This document shows positions 16,553-24,629 of a stretch of DNA of 52,950 nt, piece by piece. Both the position numbers and the translations under genes were made by a program. The DNA lies in the NCBI RefSeq assembly GCF_016862955.1, contig NZ_BONY01000064.1, positions 1 to 52,950 of the forward strand, read 5' to 3'. Below the pieces are notes generated by a model. The model had not been told where the DNA came from. It searched no databases and worked only from the letters and a program-made list of their open reading frames with translations. How positions within the stretch are numbered: the first letter of the stretch is position 1; every line of letters begins with the position of its first letter. This stretch comes from Rhizocola hellebori (GTDB lineage Bacteria; Actinomycetota; Actinomycetes; Mycobacteriales; Micromonosporaceae).

Positions 16553-16902
16553 CCCGGCCGATCTCCGCTAGCGCCTGATCCCTCGCCATCGGCCGGGCTT
16601 CGGCGGCGGAACCTCAACGACCGGAGCCCAGTCAGAGCCAGTTCCGCGACGCGATCCGTGTACGTCCCGTCCAGGGCCTACCGCTGAAACCGGGTGTACA
16701 CCGACTGCCACGACCCGTACCGCGCCGGGATGTCCCGCCACGCCGCGCCCACCGATGATTCGTTTCACCGCCTCACGGTGATGGGCAATTCGAGGACCAA
16801 TGCATGTTGGGATATCACGACTCCTGGCCATTGGCGGGTCATGTCCTGAAGTACCCGACGAGATATGGTAACGGGATTCCGCTGCCCTGCTGAGGACATC
16901 GA
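16553..16902. other. Intergenic region, divergent promoters
   Basis: About 350 bases separating the divergent nucleotidyltransferase and pentapeptide-repeat genes. Frames crossing it have no RBS or recognisable domain. Promoters for both sides must be here; none was identified with certainty. Confidence 0.5.
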
Positions 16903-17877
16903 ATGAAAGCAATGCGTGGCCGGTGGTCGGGTGTCAAGGGAGCAGCTTTGGCTCAGTCGGTGTTGGACCAGCTCATGCATGGCGGCGACTTGTCCGGCCT
17001 ACCCATCGATGCTCACGACGGCCGATGGGACCTGCGGGGCATCAGCTTCCCCAAACCCGGCAAGGACCATACGCGGGTGACGGGTCTCGAAATACGAAAC
17101 CAGCACTGGATGTCGATGGATTTCGCAGGAGCCTCGATGCGCCAGATCCGTTTCTTCGACAGCGAGTTGGACAACTGTGTGTTCGACTCGGCGGATTGCC
17201 GAAACTGGAGCCTTTGGGGTAGTCGTATCCGGGACTGCAGCCTCGACACGACCAACCTGCGCGAAACGATTTGGAGCAGCCGGTACCCGCGGACGAATCA
17301 GATGCTGGCGTCGACGTTGCGCGGTGCCGATCTCCGCGGCGTGGTCGCTCAGGAAGTTCAGACAGAAGACTGCGACTTCTCGCAGGCAAGGCTCGACGGG
17401 GCCATGTTCGAGCGCTGCGCCATCGCACGGTGCCGTTTCGCCGGTGCACTCAGTGAGGTCGTTTTCGATGGGCGTGATCTAGGCGCCGCACCGGATGGCC
17501 GATCGCGTCCGGCACCTGCCGAACTCGACGACGTCGATTTTCATGGTGCTGACTTTCGATTCGTGGAATTCCGCGGCTTCAACCTTGAGCGGACCCGCCT
17601 GCCAGATAGGGCAGGGATTCATCTCATCCCCAAATACCGCTCTGTGGCCCACCGGGCGCTGGCCGAACTGGCAGCCGATTCATCGAAGGAAGCTCGAATT
17701 CTGTCACTGAGGCTGGAGTACAGTCTCCGAGGCCCGTTTCGGGACCGCGACGCATATGTATTCAACCGACTCGACTTTGAAAGTGTGGCTGACGGTGGCA
17801 GTCCGTCCCTTGGTGTCCTTGCCGAGAATGTGCTCCTCGCCAACATCGCCGAAGGCCGCCATGGCGATACCTGTTGA
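16903..17877 (+). CDS. Pentapeptide-repeat protein
   Basis: 324 aa from ATG 16903 with GAGGA 7 nt upstream. Residues about 60-215 contain A(D/N)LXX-type repeats: MDFAGASMRQIRFFDSELDN, CVFDSADCRN, CSLDTTNLRE, STLRGADLRGVV, CDFSQARLDGAMFERCAIAR, VDFHGADFRFVEFRGFNLER. These stack into a right-handed quadrilateral beta-helix. The C-terminal 100 residues (SVAHRALAELAADSSKEARI, YSLRGPFRDRDAYVF) are helical and not repeat-like. Some pentapeptide proteins mimic DNA or protect gyrase, others are effectors; nothing here decides. It overlaps the next gene by 17 bp. Confidence 0.8.
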   Translation: MKAMRGRWSGVKGAALAQSVLDQLMHGGDLSGLPIDAHDGRWDLRGISFPKPGKDHTRVTGLEIRNQHWMSMDFAGASMRQIRFFDSELDNCVFDSADCRNWSLWGSRIRDCSLDTTNLRETIWSSRYPRTNQMLASTLRGADLRGVVAQEVQTEDCDFSQARLDGAMFERCAIARCRFAGALSEVVFDGRDLGAAPDGRSRPAPAELDDVDFHGADFRFVEFRGFNLERTRLPDRAGIHLIPKYRSVAHRALAELAADSSKEARILSLRLEYSLRGPFRDRDAYVFNRLDFESVADGGSPSLGVLAENVLLANIAEGRHGDTC

Positions 17878-18511
17878 CGCAGGCCGTCCGGGGGACATCT
17901 GGCGCCTGCATTCCGATGACCAGCCTGTGCTGATACGCAGGCGGTCCGAGATGAAGATCTCGTTCTGGCTGGCGGCCGATCCTGACGGCAAAAGCTACGG
18001 GATCGGCCCCGGGGACTGGAGTCATACCCTGCAGCGTTTCCGGGAGGATCTCGACACGCTGGTCAAGGGCGACACCGCGCATGTCTTCGTTCCGCAGACC
18101 GAGGTGTATATCCTCGAGATTTCCAAGAACGAGTTCAAGGCATCAGGAAAAGGTTGGACGGTCTGGAGGACAGCCGAGTCGCCGACGCCAGATTCGGTGG
18201 GCGGGATGTTCTTCGACCCGTCGTCGGAATGGAACCTCGACGGCCACTTGGTGTACCGGCCTTTCGCCATGCTGCACGACGGCGAGGAGGTGGCCGACGC
18301 GAACGGCAAACGCTGGACCTTCAGCGCCCCGTTTTGGTTCACCGACGACAAGGGCCAACGCGGATCACCCACCTGGCCGTTGACGGTGCCCGGCGACCAC
18401 GAAAAGACGAAGAGCCTCAACGACACCAGCAATGAAGGCGAGAAGGCACGCTGGGCCGATCGCGCCCGTGCCCGACCGGAGGTATTCGGTCTCGAATATC
18501 CCGACTGGTGA
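17861..18511 (+). CDS. Unknown protein coupled to pentapeptide-repeat gene
   Basis: 216 aa from ATG 17861 (GAAGG just upstream), starting inside the end of the preceding gene. Mixed alpha/beta composition with several aromatic clusters: DIWRLHSDDQPVLIRRRSEM, FWLAADPDGKSYGIGPGDWS, FDPSSEWNLDGHLVYRPFAM, FWFTDDKGQRGSPTWPLTVP. No signal peptide, membrane segment or familiar motif. The tight overlap suggests the two proteins act together, for example as an effector and its partner, but this is inference only. Confidence 0.6.
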   Translation: MAIPVDAGRPGDIWRLHSDDQPVLIRRRSEMKISFWLAADPDGKSYGIGPGDWSHTLQRFREDLDTLVKGDTAHVFVPQTEVYILEISKNEFKASGKGWTVWRTAESPTPDSVGGMFFDPSSEWNLDGHLVYRPFAMLHDGEEVADANGKRWTFSAPFWFTDDKGQRGSPTWPLTVPGDHEKTKSLNDTSNEGEKARWADRARARPEVFGLEYPDW

Positions 18512-19470
18512 ACACCACACACGGCTGGCCGAGCCAAGAATCCAGCGGCTGCCGTTTCGCCCGCTCGCCCGGCGGGCAATCGCTGCGCGCACCGCAGCGA
18601 GCACGCGATCGACTCCCTCTCATCTGCCAGGGGCCATCGTGCAGGCGCCGAAGAGCTTGCCGCCCAGCCGCACTGCCGAAACGAGTTTGCCCTCCGTGAT
18701 CCATGTCGACCTCGGCCCGCGAACGGCCGCCGACCTTGGGCGATCAGCCACACTGGACGGGCCGGAATCCGCGATACAAATGTGGACCGAGGGCGTCGAT
18801 CACCTCGTGGTCAAGGCGATCCGGTCCTTCAGTGTCGAGGCGCCAGGCGTTGTCCTAGTCGAGCTCGATGCGTATGCGTGGCCTCAGGCGCGCCGTGGGA
18901 CTTGTCCATTTCACTGTGCTCGTTCTGCTAAACGCTGGCGTTGGACAGATATCCTGCGGCTGACTTCTGTGGCGATGTCGGCCTCTACGTCCGGGCCCGG
19001 CACGTTCATTGCGGTGCGGGGTAGCGGGTCGCTATGAGCGGGGATCGACGAACAAGCAGTTTGGGGGCGGCGGGCGAGGTCCTTAGCGCTCTGAGCAGGG
19101 TCGTCAGGTGGTCTCGCCAGCGAGAGGGCACGACCCTCCACGTCGACATGAGGCATCCGGTGAAGGCGAGAACACCGCATGGACGTTGCCTTGTCGGAAC
19201 TGCAGCTGGATGGAAGGCCAGGCACAGAGCGCCGTCGCCGTGATTCTATTCGGCGCTCTTGGCATTCTGAACTATATGCCGGTCCTATATGGAGTCCTGG
19301 CCGCCGGCGGGCATAGCCCACGAGCGGGCGAGGCGACCGCATGACCGAACCCCCACGGGTGCAACAAAACGGCTCTTGATGCCCACCGATCATCGCAGTC
19401 CACTCACTATTCCAGACAAAATCGACCACCATAGAGACGACGCAGAGGTATCGGCGCGCTACTTACCGCT
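18512..19470. other. Gene-poor region
   Basis: About 960 bases with no convincing gene on either strand. One plus frame near 18699-18900 reads VIHVDLGPRTAADLGRSATL and later HLVVKAIRSFSVEAPGVVLV, which could be part of a decayed gene, but it runs into low-complexity, frame-shifted text and has no RBS. No inverted repeat or RNA gene was recognised. It may be the boundary of an insertion. Confidence 0.45.
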
Positions 19471-20424
19471 ATGGTGTCGTGCGTGGCAGCTGTCGTCTTG
19501 GATCAATTCCTCGGGGAGTACGAGCCAAACTTCATCGGTACCGGCGAAGATCTCAGGCAGGGCGACATCCTGCAGATGATCCCCAAGAATCTCGTCGGCG
19601 AAGTCGGCCTATTGGACCGCCATTTCGCGGTTGTCGTGACCGCGAACTGCGATCTGACCTGGAGCAAACACGACGGTGTTCTCACCTGTGTACCGCTCAT
19701 TCCCGCACTCATCTATACCCACCACATCCAGGTGCCCCGACTGCTTGATCGCCGCCGTGCCGCCTGTTTGGTAAAGATAGCCAAAGCGTTGGTCGACGCG
19801 GATCAGGCGGACCTGGTGGAGCGCGTGCACGAGATGTTGGAACTCGGTCAGACGGCCTCCGTCATCCGTCTGTTCGAAGAGAAGTCCACCCTACTAAGGC
19901 AGAAGACCAGCGAGGTCCAACAGTTCTCCATCTACCGGTCCGCGCTGGATCGTCTGCAACATTGCGACGAACTCCGGCAAAGCCTGGTGATCCTGCGCGA
20001 CGCAGCGAGCCAGCTGGACCAGCTGCACGGGCGAAAACCCAACAACGCCCTGACGAATTTCGTCGAAGCCCTTAAGGAGACTATGGGCGACAAGATGCCA
20101 GGCGACTTCCTGTTCATCAACTCGCTAGCGGAGAACCTGACCGACGGCTATGTCGCGATCCTGCGCATGTTGCGGGACATAAGGCAGTCCGAGATCTCGC
20201 TCACCGCTACGGAGGAACGGCGCCGGCCTGGGTTGTACCGAGCGCGACGGATCAGCCGCCTCAACGTTCTTTATGTTCACAAGCTAGTGCAGCACATGGC
20301 CAGAGTGTTCACCGACATCGGACTGCCGGAAGACTACAGCAAGTCGCGAGACGCAAGAATCAAGGTGTACGGCGACCTGTGGGCGACATGCGAGCCGAAT
20401 TCGGATGAGGGGCGGCAAGGGTGA
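19471..20424 (+). CDS. Unknown protein partnered with UvrD-like helicase
   Basis: 317 aa; the ATG at 19471 has no good RBS and the nearby GTGs are alternatives. The N-terminal 80 residues read as a small beta-rich domain with GEDLRQGDILQMIPKNLV and RHFAVVVTANCDLTWSKHDG. The remainder is helical and charged (ALDRLQHCDELRQSLVILRD, YVAILRMLRDIRQSE). No nuclease or nucleotide-binding motif is visible. Its stop overlaps the start of the helicase gene (GTGA at 20421), so the products are made together and probably act together. The combination of an unknown protein with a superfamily 1 helicase recalls bacterial defence operons; function is not established. Confidence 0.65.
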   Translation: MVSCVAAVVLDQFLGEYEPNFIGTGEDLRQGDILQMIPKNLVGEVGLLDRHFAVVVTANCDLTWSKHDGVLTCVPLIPALIYTHHIQVPRLLDRRRAACLVKIAKALVDADQADLVERVHEMLELGQTASVIRLFEEKSTLLRQKTSEVQQFSIYRSALDRLQHCDELRQSLVILRDAASQLDQLHGRKPNNALTNFVEALKETMGDKMPGDFLFINSLAENLTDGYVAILRMLRDIRQSEISLTATEERRRPGLYRARRISRLNVLYVHKLVQHMARVFTDIGLPEDYSKSRDARIKVYGDLWATCEPNSDEGRQG

Positions 20425-22682
20425 GAGTCTTTTCCATGCAAAGCCTGCGCTCGTACCTTGAGATTGGCCGTACTGTAGGCTTTGAGCCGTTCGAGGAGGG
20501 CGCGGAGTACGGGCCGGATCTGATCGCAATGGCGGTCGAGACGGATGTGTTTCTTTTCCACCGCAACGACGACGTCAACAGCCGCCTGATCATGGTCGAC
20601 GGCGATAGTTGGTCCAGTGTCACGAGCATGTGTCCCAACGGACAGGAAGATCTTCTCAAGCGCGTGGACCGTGCCGCGTGGGAGATCGCGCATCCGCCGG
20701 TCTCGCTCCCCTGGAACTGGAGTAAGTACTCGTTCGAGAGCCTGATCGCCTTCTTCGCCCTTCCCCGTTACCTCAACTCGGACTCAATGCGGTGGATAGC
20801 CGAAGCGATGCCCAACGGCGACGCGTGTTTCTGGCGACTAACACATCGCGGAAATGAGCTTCGGCTGGAGGACTTTCACCCCCGCAAGCACCTCGCCGAA
20901 GCCGTCCGCCAGCGCTACACGGCGTCCCTTTCCGCAGCGGCGGCTCAGTTTCCACCGGAGCTGGACGCTGCGGAGCAGCTGCTCCAGCCGACCGTCGATC
21001 TTGGTGTTATCGGCTTCGCTTCGGTTATCGGCACCCACACCTACAGCATGTGGTTGCCCAAACTCACGGCGGCCCAACGCAAGGTTCTGGACACGACGAC
21101 GACGCCGATTAAGATCCGCGGGGCGGCTGGTACGGGCAAGACCTTGGTCATGATGCTCAAGGTTCTTCAAGAGCTTTACCGCGACATCGACCGGAAGACG
21201 AGCTCGGTCGAGGGCGGCATGGCCCACGACGAGGAGAAGTTCAAGATTCTCTTCGTCACACACAGCTCATCGCTGGCGACGGAAGTGAACCAGGCGCTGG
21301 ACAGACTTGACGAGCGTGGAGTAGTCAGCCGGCATGTGGACGTCGTTCCCTTTACCTTCCTGCGAACGCTCCTCCAGGGCGAGCAGTCCCATGGGGCGGA
21401 GGTCTTCGGCGAGGACAGCCTCGACGGTAAGCAACGTCAGCTCGAGTTGATCTCCAAAGCCATCGACGAGGTGACCGCAACCACCTGGTCCACGTATGAG
21501 GACAACGTAAGCGCATGGGTCCGGCAGTCAGCGCTCGCCGACCGCCGATCGGATCAGCGCAAGAGTCTGTGCTGGAGTCTCATGCGGGAGTTCGTCGAGG
21601 TCATCGACGCCAACCGGCTCAAGCCCGGGGTGAACTCCCTGCGGCGGTACATCAATCTCCCGCGCGCCGAATGGATGGTTAACCTCAAAAAGCAAGGCGA
21701 TCGCGAATTCGCGTTCGGCATCTATCGAAACTATGTCGAGCATTTGGTGCAGCGCAATCAGCTCACTATCGATCAGGCCATGAGCGATTTCCTGTTGTTC
21801 CTGGAGAGTTACCTGTGGAACCTGCGCCGGAAGCTGGAGGGCTACGATTTCCTCTTCGTCGACGAGTTCCATCTTTTCAACGACGTGGAGCGCCTGGTTC
21901 TGCACCTGCTCACCCGTGAGCCCGACGAATACCCAAAGATCATCCTCGCTACCGATCCCTACCAGTCGCCCTTCGCCTACGTGACCGGCCTGCGCGAGAA
22001 CGAGCTCAGTCACGCCGTCCGCGACTTCATCGGCGCGCCACAACACTTGCAGCTGATCGATCTGCGAACCAACTATCGCTTCGCACCAATGATTCTGAAT
22101 TTCGTCAGGCACGCTCACAACCGTGTCCCCAACATCGTGGACATGGGACACGACTGGCAATACGAAGCGATTACGTCCGACGCGGCCTCGGGCGGCAACA
22201 TGCCAGTGGTCTGCTTCTCACCGGAAGACTCGGTGATCACTCGCGCCCTGGAGTATGCGGACTCCGTCGCCCGGAAGGTGAAGGGCGACAGCCGAGTGGC
22301 TGTGGTGTGCGTCACCAATAGTGACTTGGCCGCCGTCGTGGAACCGCTTCGCACAGGCCGAGGGCTCAAATCTCGGTTTGAAATCGTCGAGAGCCGCGAC
22401 GACTTCTATCAGCTCAGCATCTCTCGGCGTGCAGTAGTGGTCACCGCCGGGCCATACGCTGCGGGCCTGCAATTCAGTGATGTCGTCGTAGTCTTCACCG
22501 CGGAGGGGCAGGCGGAGTTCGGTGGGCAGGGCACAAGTGCCAAACGGGCGGCGATCACGTACCTCTACCTAGCGATCACCCGGGCACAGACCAACCTGCG
22601 CATCTTCTCCACCAGCGGCGAGAACGACCTGAACGACGTGCTTCGCACCGCTGTCGAGGATGGCGTCCTTCAGTCGTCGTAG
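20421..22682 (+). CDS. UvrD/Rep-like superfamily 1 helicase
   Basis: 753 aa from a GTG overlapping the upstream stop, with GGCAAGG just before it. The N-terminal 200 residues are not part of the helicase core (SLRSYLEIGRTVGFEPFEEG, ALPRYLNSDSMRWIAEAMPN). The Q-motif region LTAAQRKVL precedes Walker A IRGAAGTGKTLVMM (residues 232-245). Walker B is FLFVDEFHLF (DEFH at 481-484), then ILATDPYQSPFAYVTG (motif III), LRTNYRFAPMI (motif IV), and YLYLAITRAQTNLRIFS, the C-terminal motif VI with an Arg finger. ATP-driven unwinding or translocation on nucleic acid is expected. Not a housekeeping PcrA/UvrD: the DEFH variant, extra N-terminal region and partner gene point to a specialised, possibly antiviral, role. 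Confidence 0.8.
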   Translation: MRVFSMQSLRSYLEIGRTVGFEPFEEGAEYGPDLIAMAVETDVFLFHRNDDVNSRLIMVDGDSWSSVTSMCPNGQEDLLKRVDRAAWEIAHPPVSLPWNWSKYSFESLIAFFALPRYLNSDSMRWIAEAMPNGDACFWRLTHRGNELRLEDFHPRKHLAEAVRQRYTASLSAAAAQFPPELDAAEQLLQPTVDLGVIGFASVIGTHTYSMWLPKLTAAQRKVLDTTTTPIKIRGAAGTGKTLVMMLKVLQELYRDIDRKTSSVEGGMAHDEEKFKILFVTHSSSLATEVNQALDRLDERGVVSRHVDVVPFTFLRTLLQGEQSHGAEVFGEDSLDGKQRQLELISKAIDEVTATTWSTYEDNVSAWVRQSALADRRSDQRKSLCWSLMREFVEVIDANRLKPGVNSLRRYINLPRAEWMVNLKKQGDREFAFGIYRNYVEHLVQRNQLTIDQAMSDFLLFLESYLWNLRRKLEGYDFLFVDEFHLFNDVERLVLHLLTREPDEYPKIILATDPYQSPFAYVTGLRENELSHAVRDFIGAPQHLQLIDLRTNYRFAPMILNFVRHAHNRVPNIVDMGHDWQYEAITSDAASGGNMPVVCFSPEDSVITRALEYADSVARKVKGDSRVAVVCVTNSDLAAVVEPLRTGRGLKSRFEIVESRDDFYQLSISRRAVVVTAGPYAAGLQFSDVVVVFTAEGQAEFGGQGTSAKRAAITYLYLAITRAQTNLRIFSTSGENDLNDVLRTAVEDGVLQSS

Positions 22683-22994
22683 CCACCGCCGGCGAGCGTT
22701 GGATCCAACTGCCAGCTGGAGGAGATCGTGGTGCCACAACGGATCTTGGGTCTGAACGTAGGTGCGTGGACGGGGAAGGCCCATTCGTTCGACAACCATC
22801 CCTTTCAGCGACGGCACCGATAGATCATGCGTCGCGAAGCGACGACGACGCGCCACGACCGCAGAACTCTCGGCAGTCCTTTGACCTTCCTCCAGCACCG
22901 TGCTTCGCCGACTGCGGTGCGCAGAGTTCAGAGTCTGCTGGCCAGGATCGATGTCCGGCGGCGAGGCTTGGTGGGCGCGACGATCGAGCCCACA
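22683..22994. other. Intergenic region between convergent genes
   Basis: About 310 bases between the convergent helicase and serine hydrolase genes. Nothing gene-like is seen and no clear terminator hairpin stands out. Confidence 0.5.
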
Positions 22995-24065
22995 TCATTT
23001 GAGGGCGCATAGGGTGCGGTCGATGATGTCGCGTCCGAGTGTTTGGGTGCCTTCGGACTTGCCATGACCGGAAACCGAGATGATCACGCTGGTCTCGCCG
23101 TCGTCGCTGACCGCGTTGAATGTCTTGAAGCCGGGCAGCGAACCGCCGTGTGTCCAGTAGACACCGCCGCACGACAGCGGCGCCGCACCGATTCCCAGGC
23201 CGTAGGCACCGCCGGCGATGCGTGTGGGGTCGTTCACCACCACTGTGGTGCGCATCTGCGCGACCTGGGCCGGTGGCAGGAGAAGGCCGCTGCCCATGGC
23301 CCGCCAGAAAATCCCCAGATCGTGCAGGGTGCTGACCATGGAGCCGGCCGCACCCGCCCACGATGGATCCATCAAGGTCACGTCGAGGTAGGCATCGGTG
23401 TCCGGATCCCAGTAGTAACCGACAGCGTGCGGGCCGGGTAGTTGAGGTTGTTGCGGCGCAACGGTTTCACGCAGGCCCAGTGGTTCGATGACTCGCTCGG
23501 TGACCTGCTGCTCCCAGGTACGGCCGGTGACCCGCTCGATGATCATGCCGGCCAGGATGTAGTTGATGTTTGAGTACTCCCACCGGCTGCCCGGCTTGAA
23601 GACCGCAGGACGAGCCAGCGCGTAGCCCACCAGATCATCGGCGGTGAAGTGGTGCAACAGGCCGTCGACGTCGGCGAACACCGCCTGGAACCGCTCGTCG
23701 AGAAGATAGTCGGAGATGCCGCTGGTGTGCTGCAACAGATGGCGTACCCGGATCGCCTCGGCGTCGTAACCGGCGCCTTCCAGCAGGCCGGGCAGCCACC
23801 GCCGCAACGGATCGTCCAGCTGAAGGCGTGCCTCGGCGATCAGCTGCAGCATCGCCACGGCAACGAAGGTCTTGGTGTTGCTTCCGATGCGGAAATGGGC
23901 ATCGAACGGCACCGGTGCCCCGGTGGCGGTGTCGGCCACACCGCTGCGCGCCCGAATCTCGCCATCATCGGTGCACACCTGCGCGATCACGCCCACGGCG
24001 CCGTCGGCCACCATGGCGTCCACATCGCATTGCAACATCGACTGCAGGTAACCCACATCCGTCAT
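22995..24065 (-). CDS. Serine hydrolase, class C beta-lactamase family
   Basis: 356 aa from ATG 24065 with GAGGGGG 6 nt upstream. The nucleophile motif SxxK is SNTK (Ser62), the second motif is YSN (Tyr164-Ser-Asn166), and THGG in YWTHGGSLPGFKTF stands in for the KTG triad. LLQHTSGISDYL and EYSNINYILAGMIIE are classic for the family. There is no signal peptide, so it is probably cytoplasmic or exported by an unknown route. Members include D-aminopeptidases, esterases and penicillin-binding relatives; true antibiotic hydrolysis is not implied. It stands alone, divergent from the small gene at 24225. Confidence 0.88.
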   Translation of the reverse strand: MTDVGYLQSMLQCDVDAMVADGAVGVIAQVCTDDGEIRARSGVADTATGAPVPFDAHFRIGSNTKTFVAVAMLQLIAEARLQLDDPLRRWLPGLLEGAGYDAEAIRVRHLLQHTSGISDYLLDERFQAVFADVDGLLHHFTADDLVGYALARPAVFKPGSRWEYSNINYILAGMIIERVTGRTWEQQVTERVIEPLGLRETVAPQQPQLPGPHAVGYYWDPDTDAYLDVTLMDPSWAGAAGSMVSTLHDLGIFWRAMGSGLLLPPAQVAQMRTTVVVNDPTRIAGGAYGLGIGAAPLSCGGVYWTHGGSLPGFKTFNAVSDDGETSVIISVSGHGKSEGTQTLGRDIIDRTLCALK

Positions 24066-24224
24066 GGCAGCCCCCTCAGCGCGTCAGAATATCGGCCACC
24101 GTCAAACCGCAGGCCCGTGCAAAACCGAGGTTCAGTGAGGTGCGGGTGCAGGCGTCCGTTGCCGGCTAAGCGTCACCGCATAGAGTGGATCACTAACCCT
24201 GGATCATGCGAGTGAGGCGAGTCG

Positions 24225-24473
24225 ATGATTGAAGTACACCTGGCGCGCGCGGTCATCTCGGCGATCATGCTGCTTGACCAGTCTTCTGCCGCCGAGATTG
24301 ACCGTGACGTTGCCTCTCAAGGGCTGGAGAACATCGCCTCAGACCTGAACATGATGAACGAAGAGGAGCGTCAGGAGTTCAGGATGGTCCTTCGTCGTAT
24401 TGCCGAGGACGATCCGGAGTATGGACCGTACCTTGAGGAGCTGCCGCGCCTACTAGGCTGGGACAACTGGTAG
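24225..24473 (+). CDS. Small acidic unknown protein
   Basis: 82 aa from ATG 24225 with GAGG 7 nt upstream. All-helical, acidic: MIEVHLARAVISAIMLLDQS, ENIASDLNMMNEEERQEFRM, EDDPEYGPYLEELPRLLGWD. The spacing of MNEEERxxFRxxLxxIAExD resembles small actinobacterial proteins of unknown function. No domain with a known role. The gap to the next gene (24474-24629) holds that gene's promoter. Confidence 0.65.
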   Translation: MIEVHLARAVISAIMLLDQSSAAEIDRDVASQGLENIASDLNMMNEEERQEFRMVLRRIAEDDPEYGPYLEELPRLLGWDNW

Positions 24474-24629
24474 CGGCGACGATGATCGCCGACGTCGACA
24501 GCAAGGTAGCTGCGGCGGCTCGGTGGGGCAGCTCGCCTTATGACTATATCGATTAGGGCGGTCGATCTTATCTATTCCGCTGTGGAAACAGATCCCACAA
24601 TCGGCCTCACTGTCTAGTGGAGGCTCTTG

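Noticed and set aside
18022-18753. 243-aa minus frame opposite the 17861-18511 gene
   Set aside because: Low-quality Ser/Arg-rich text with no RBS; the plus-strand frame is coupled to its upstream neighbour.
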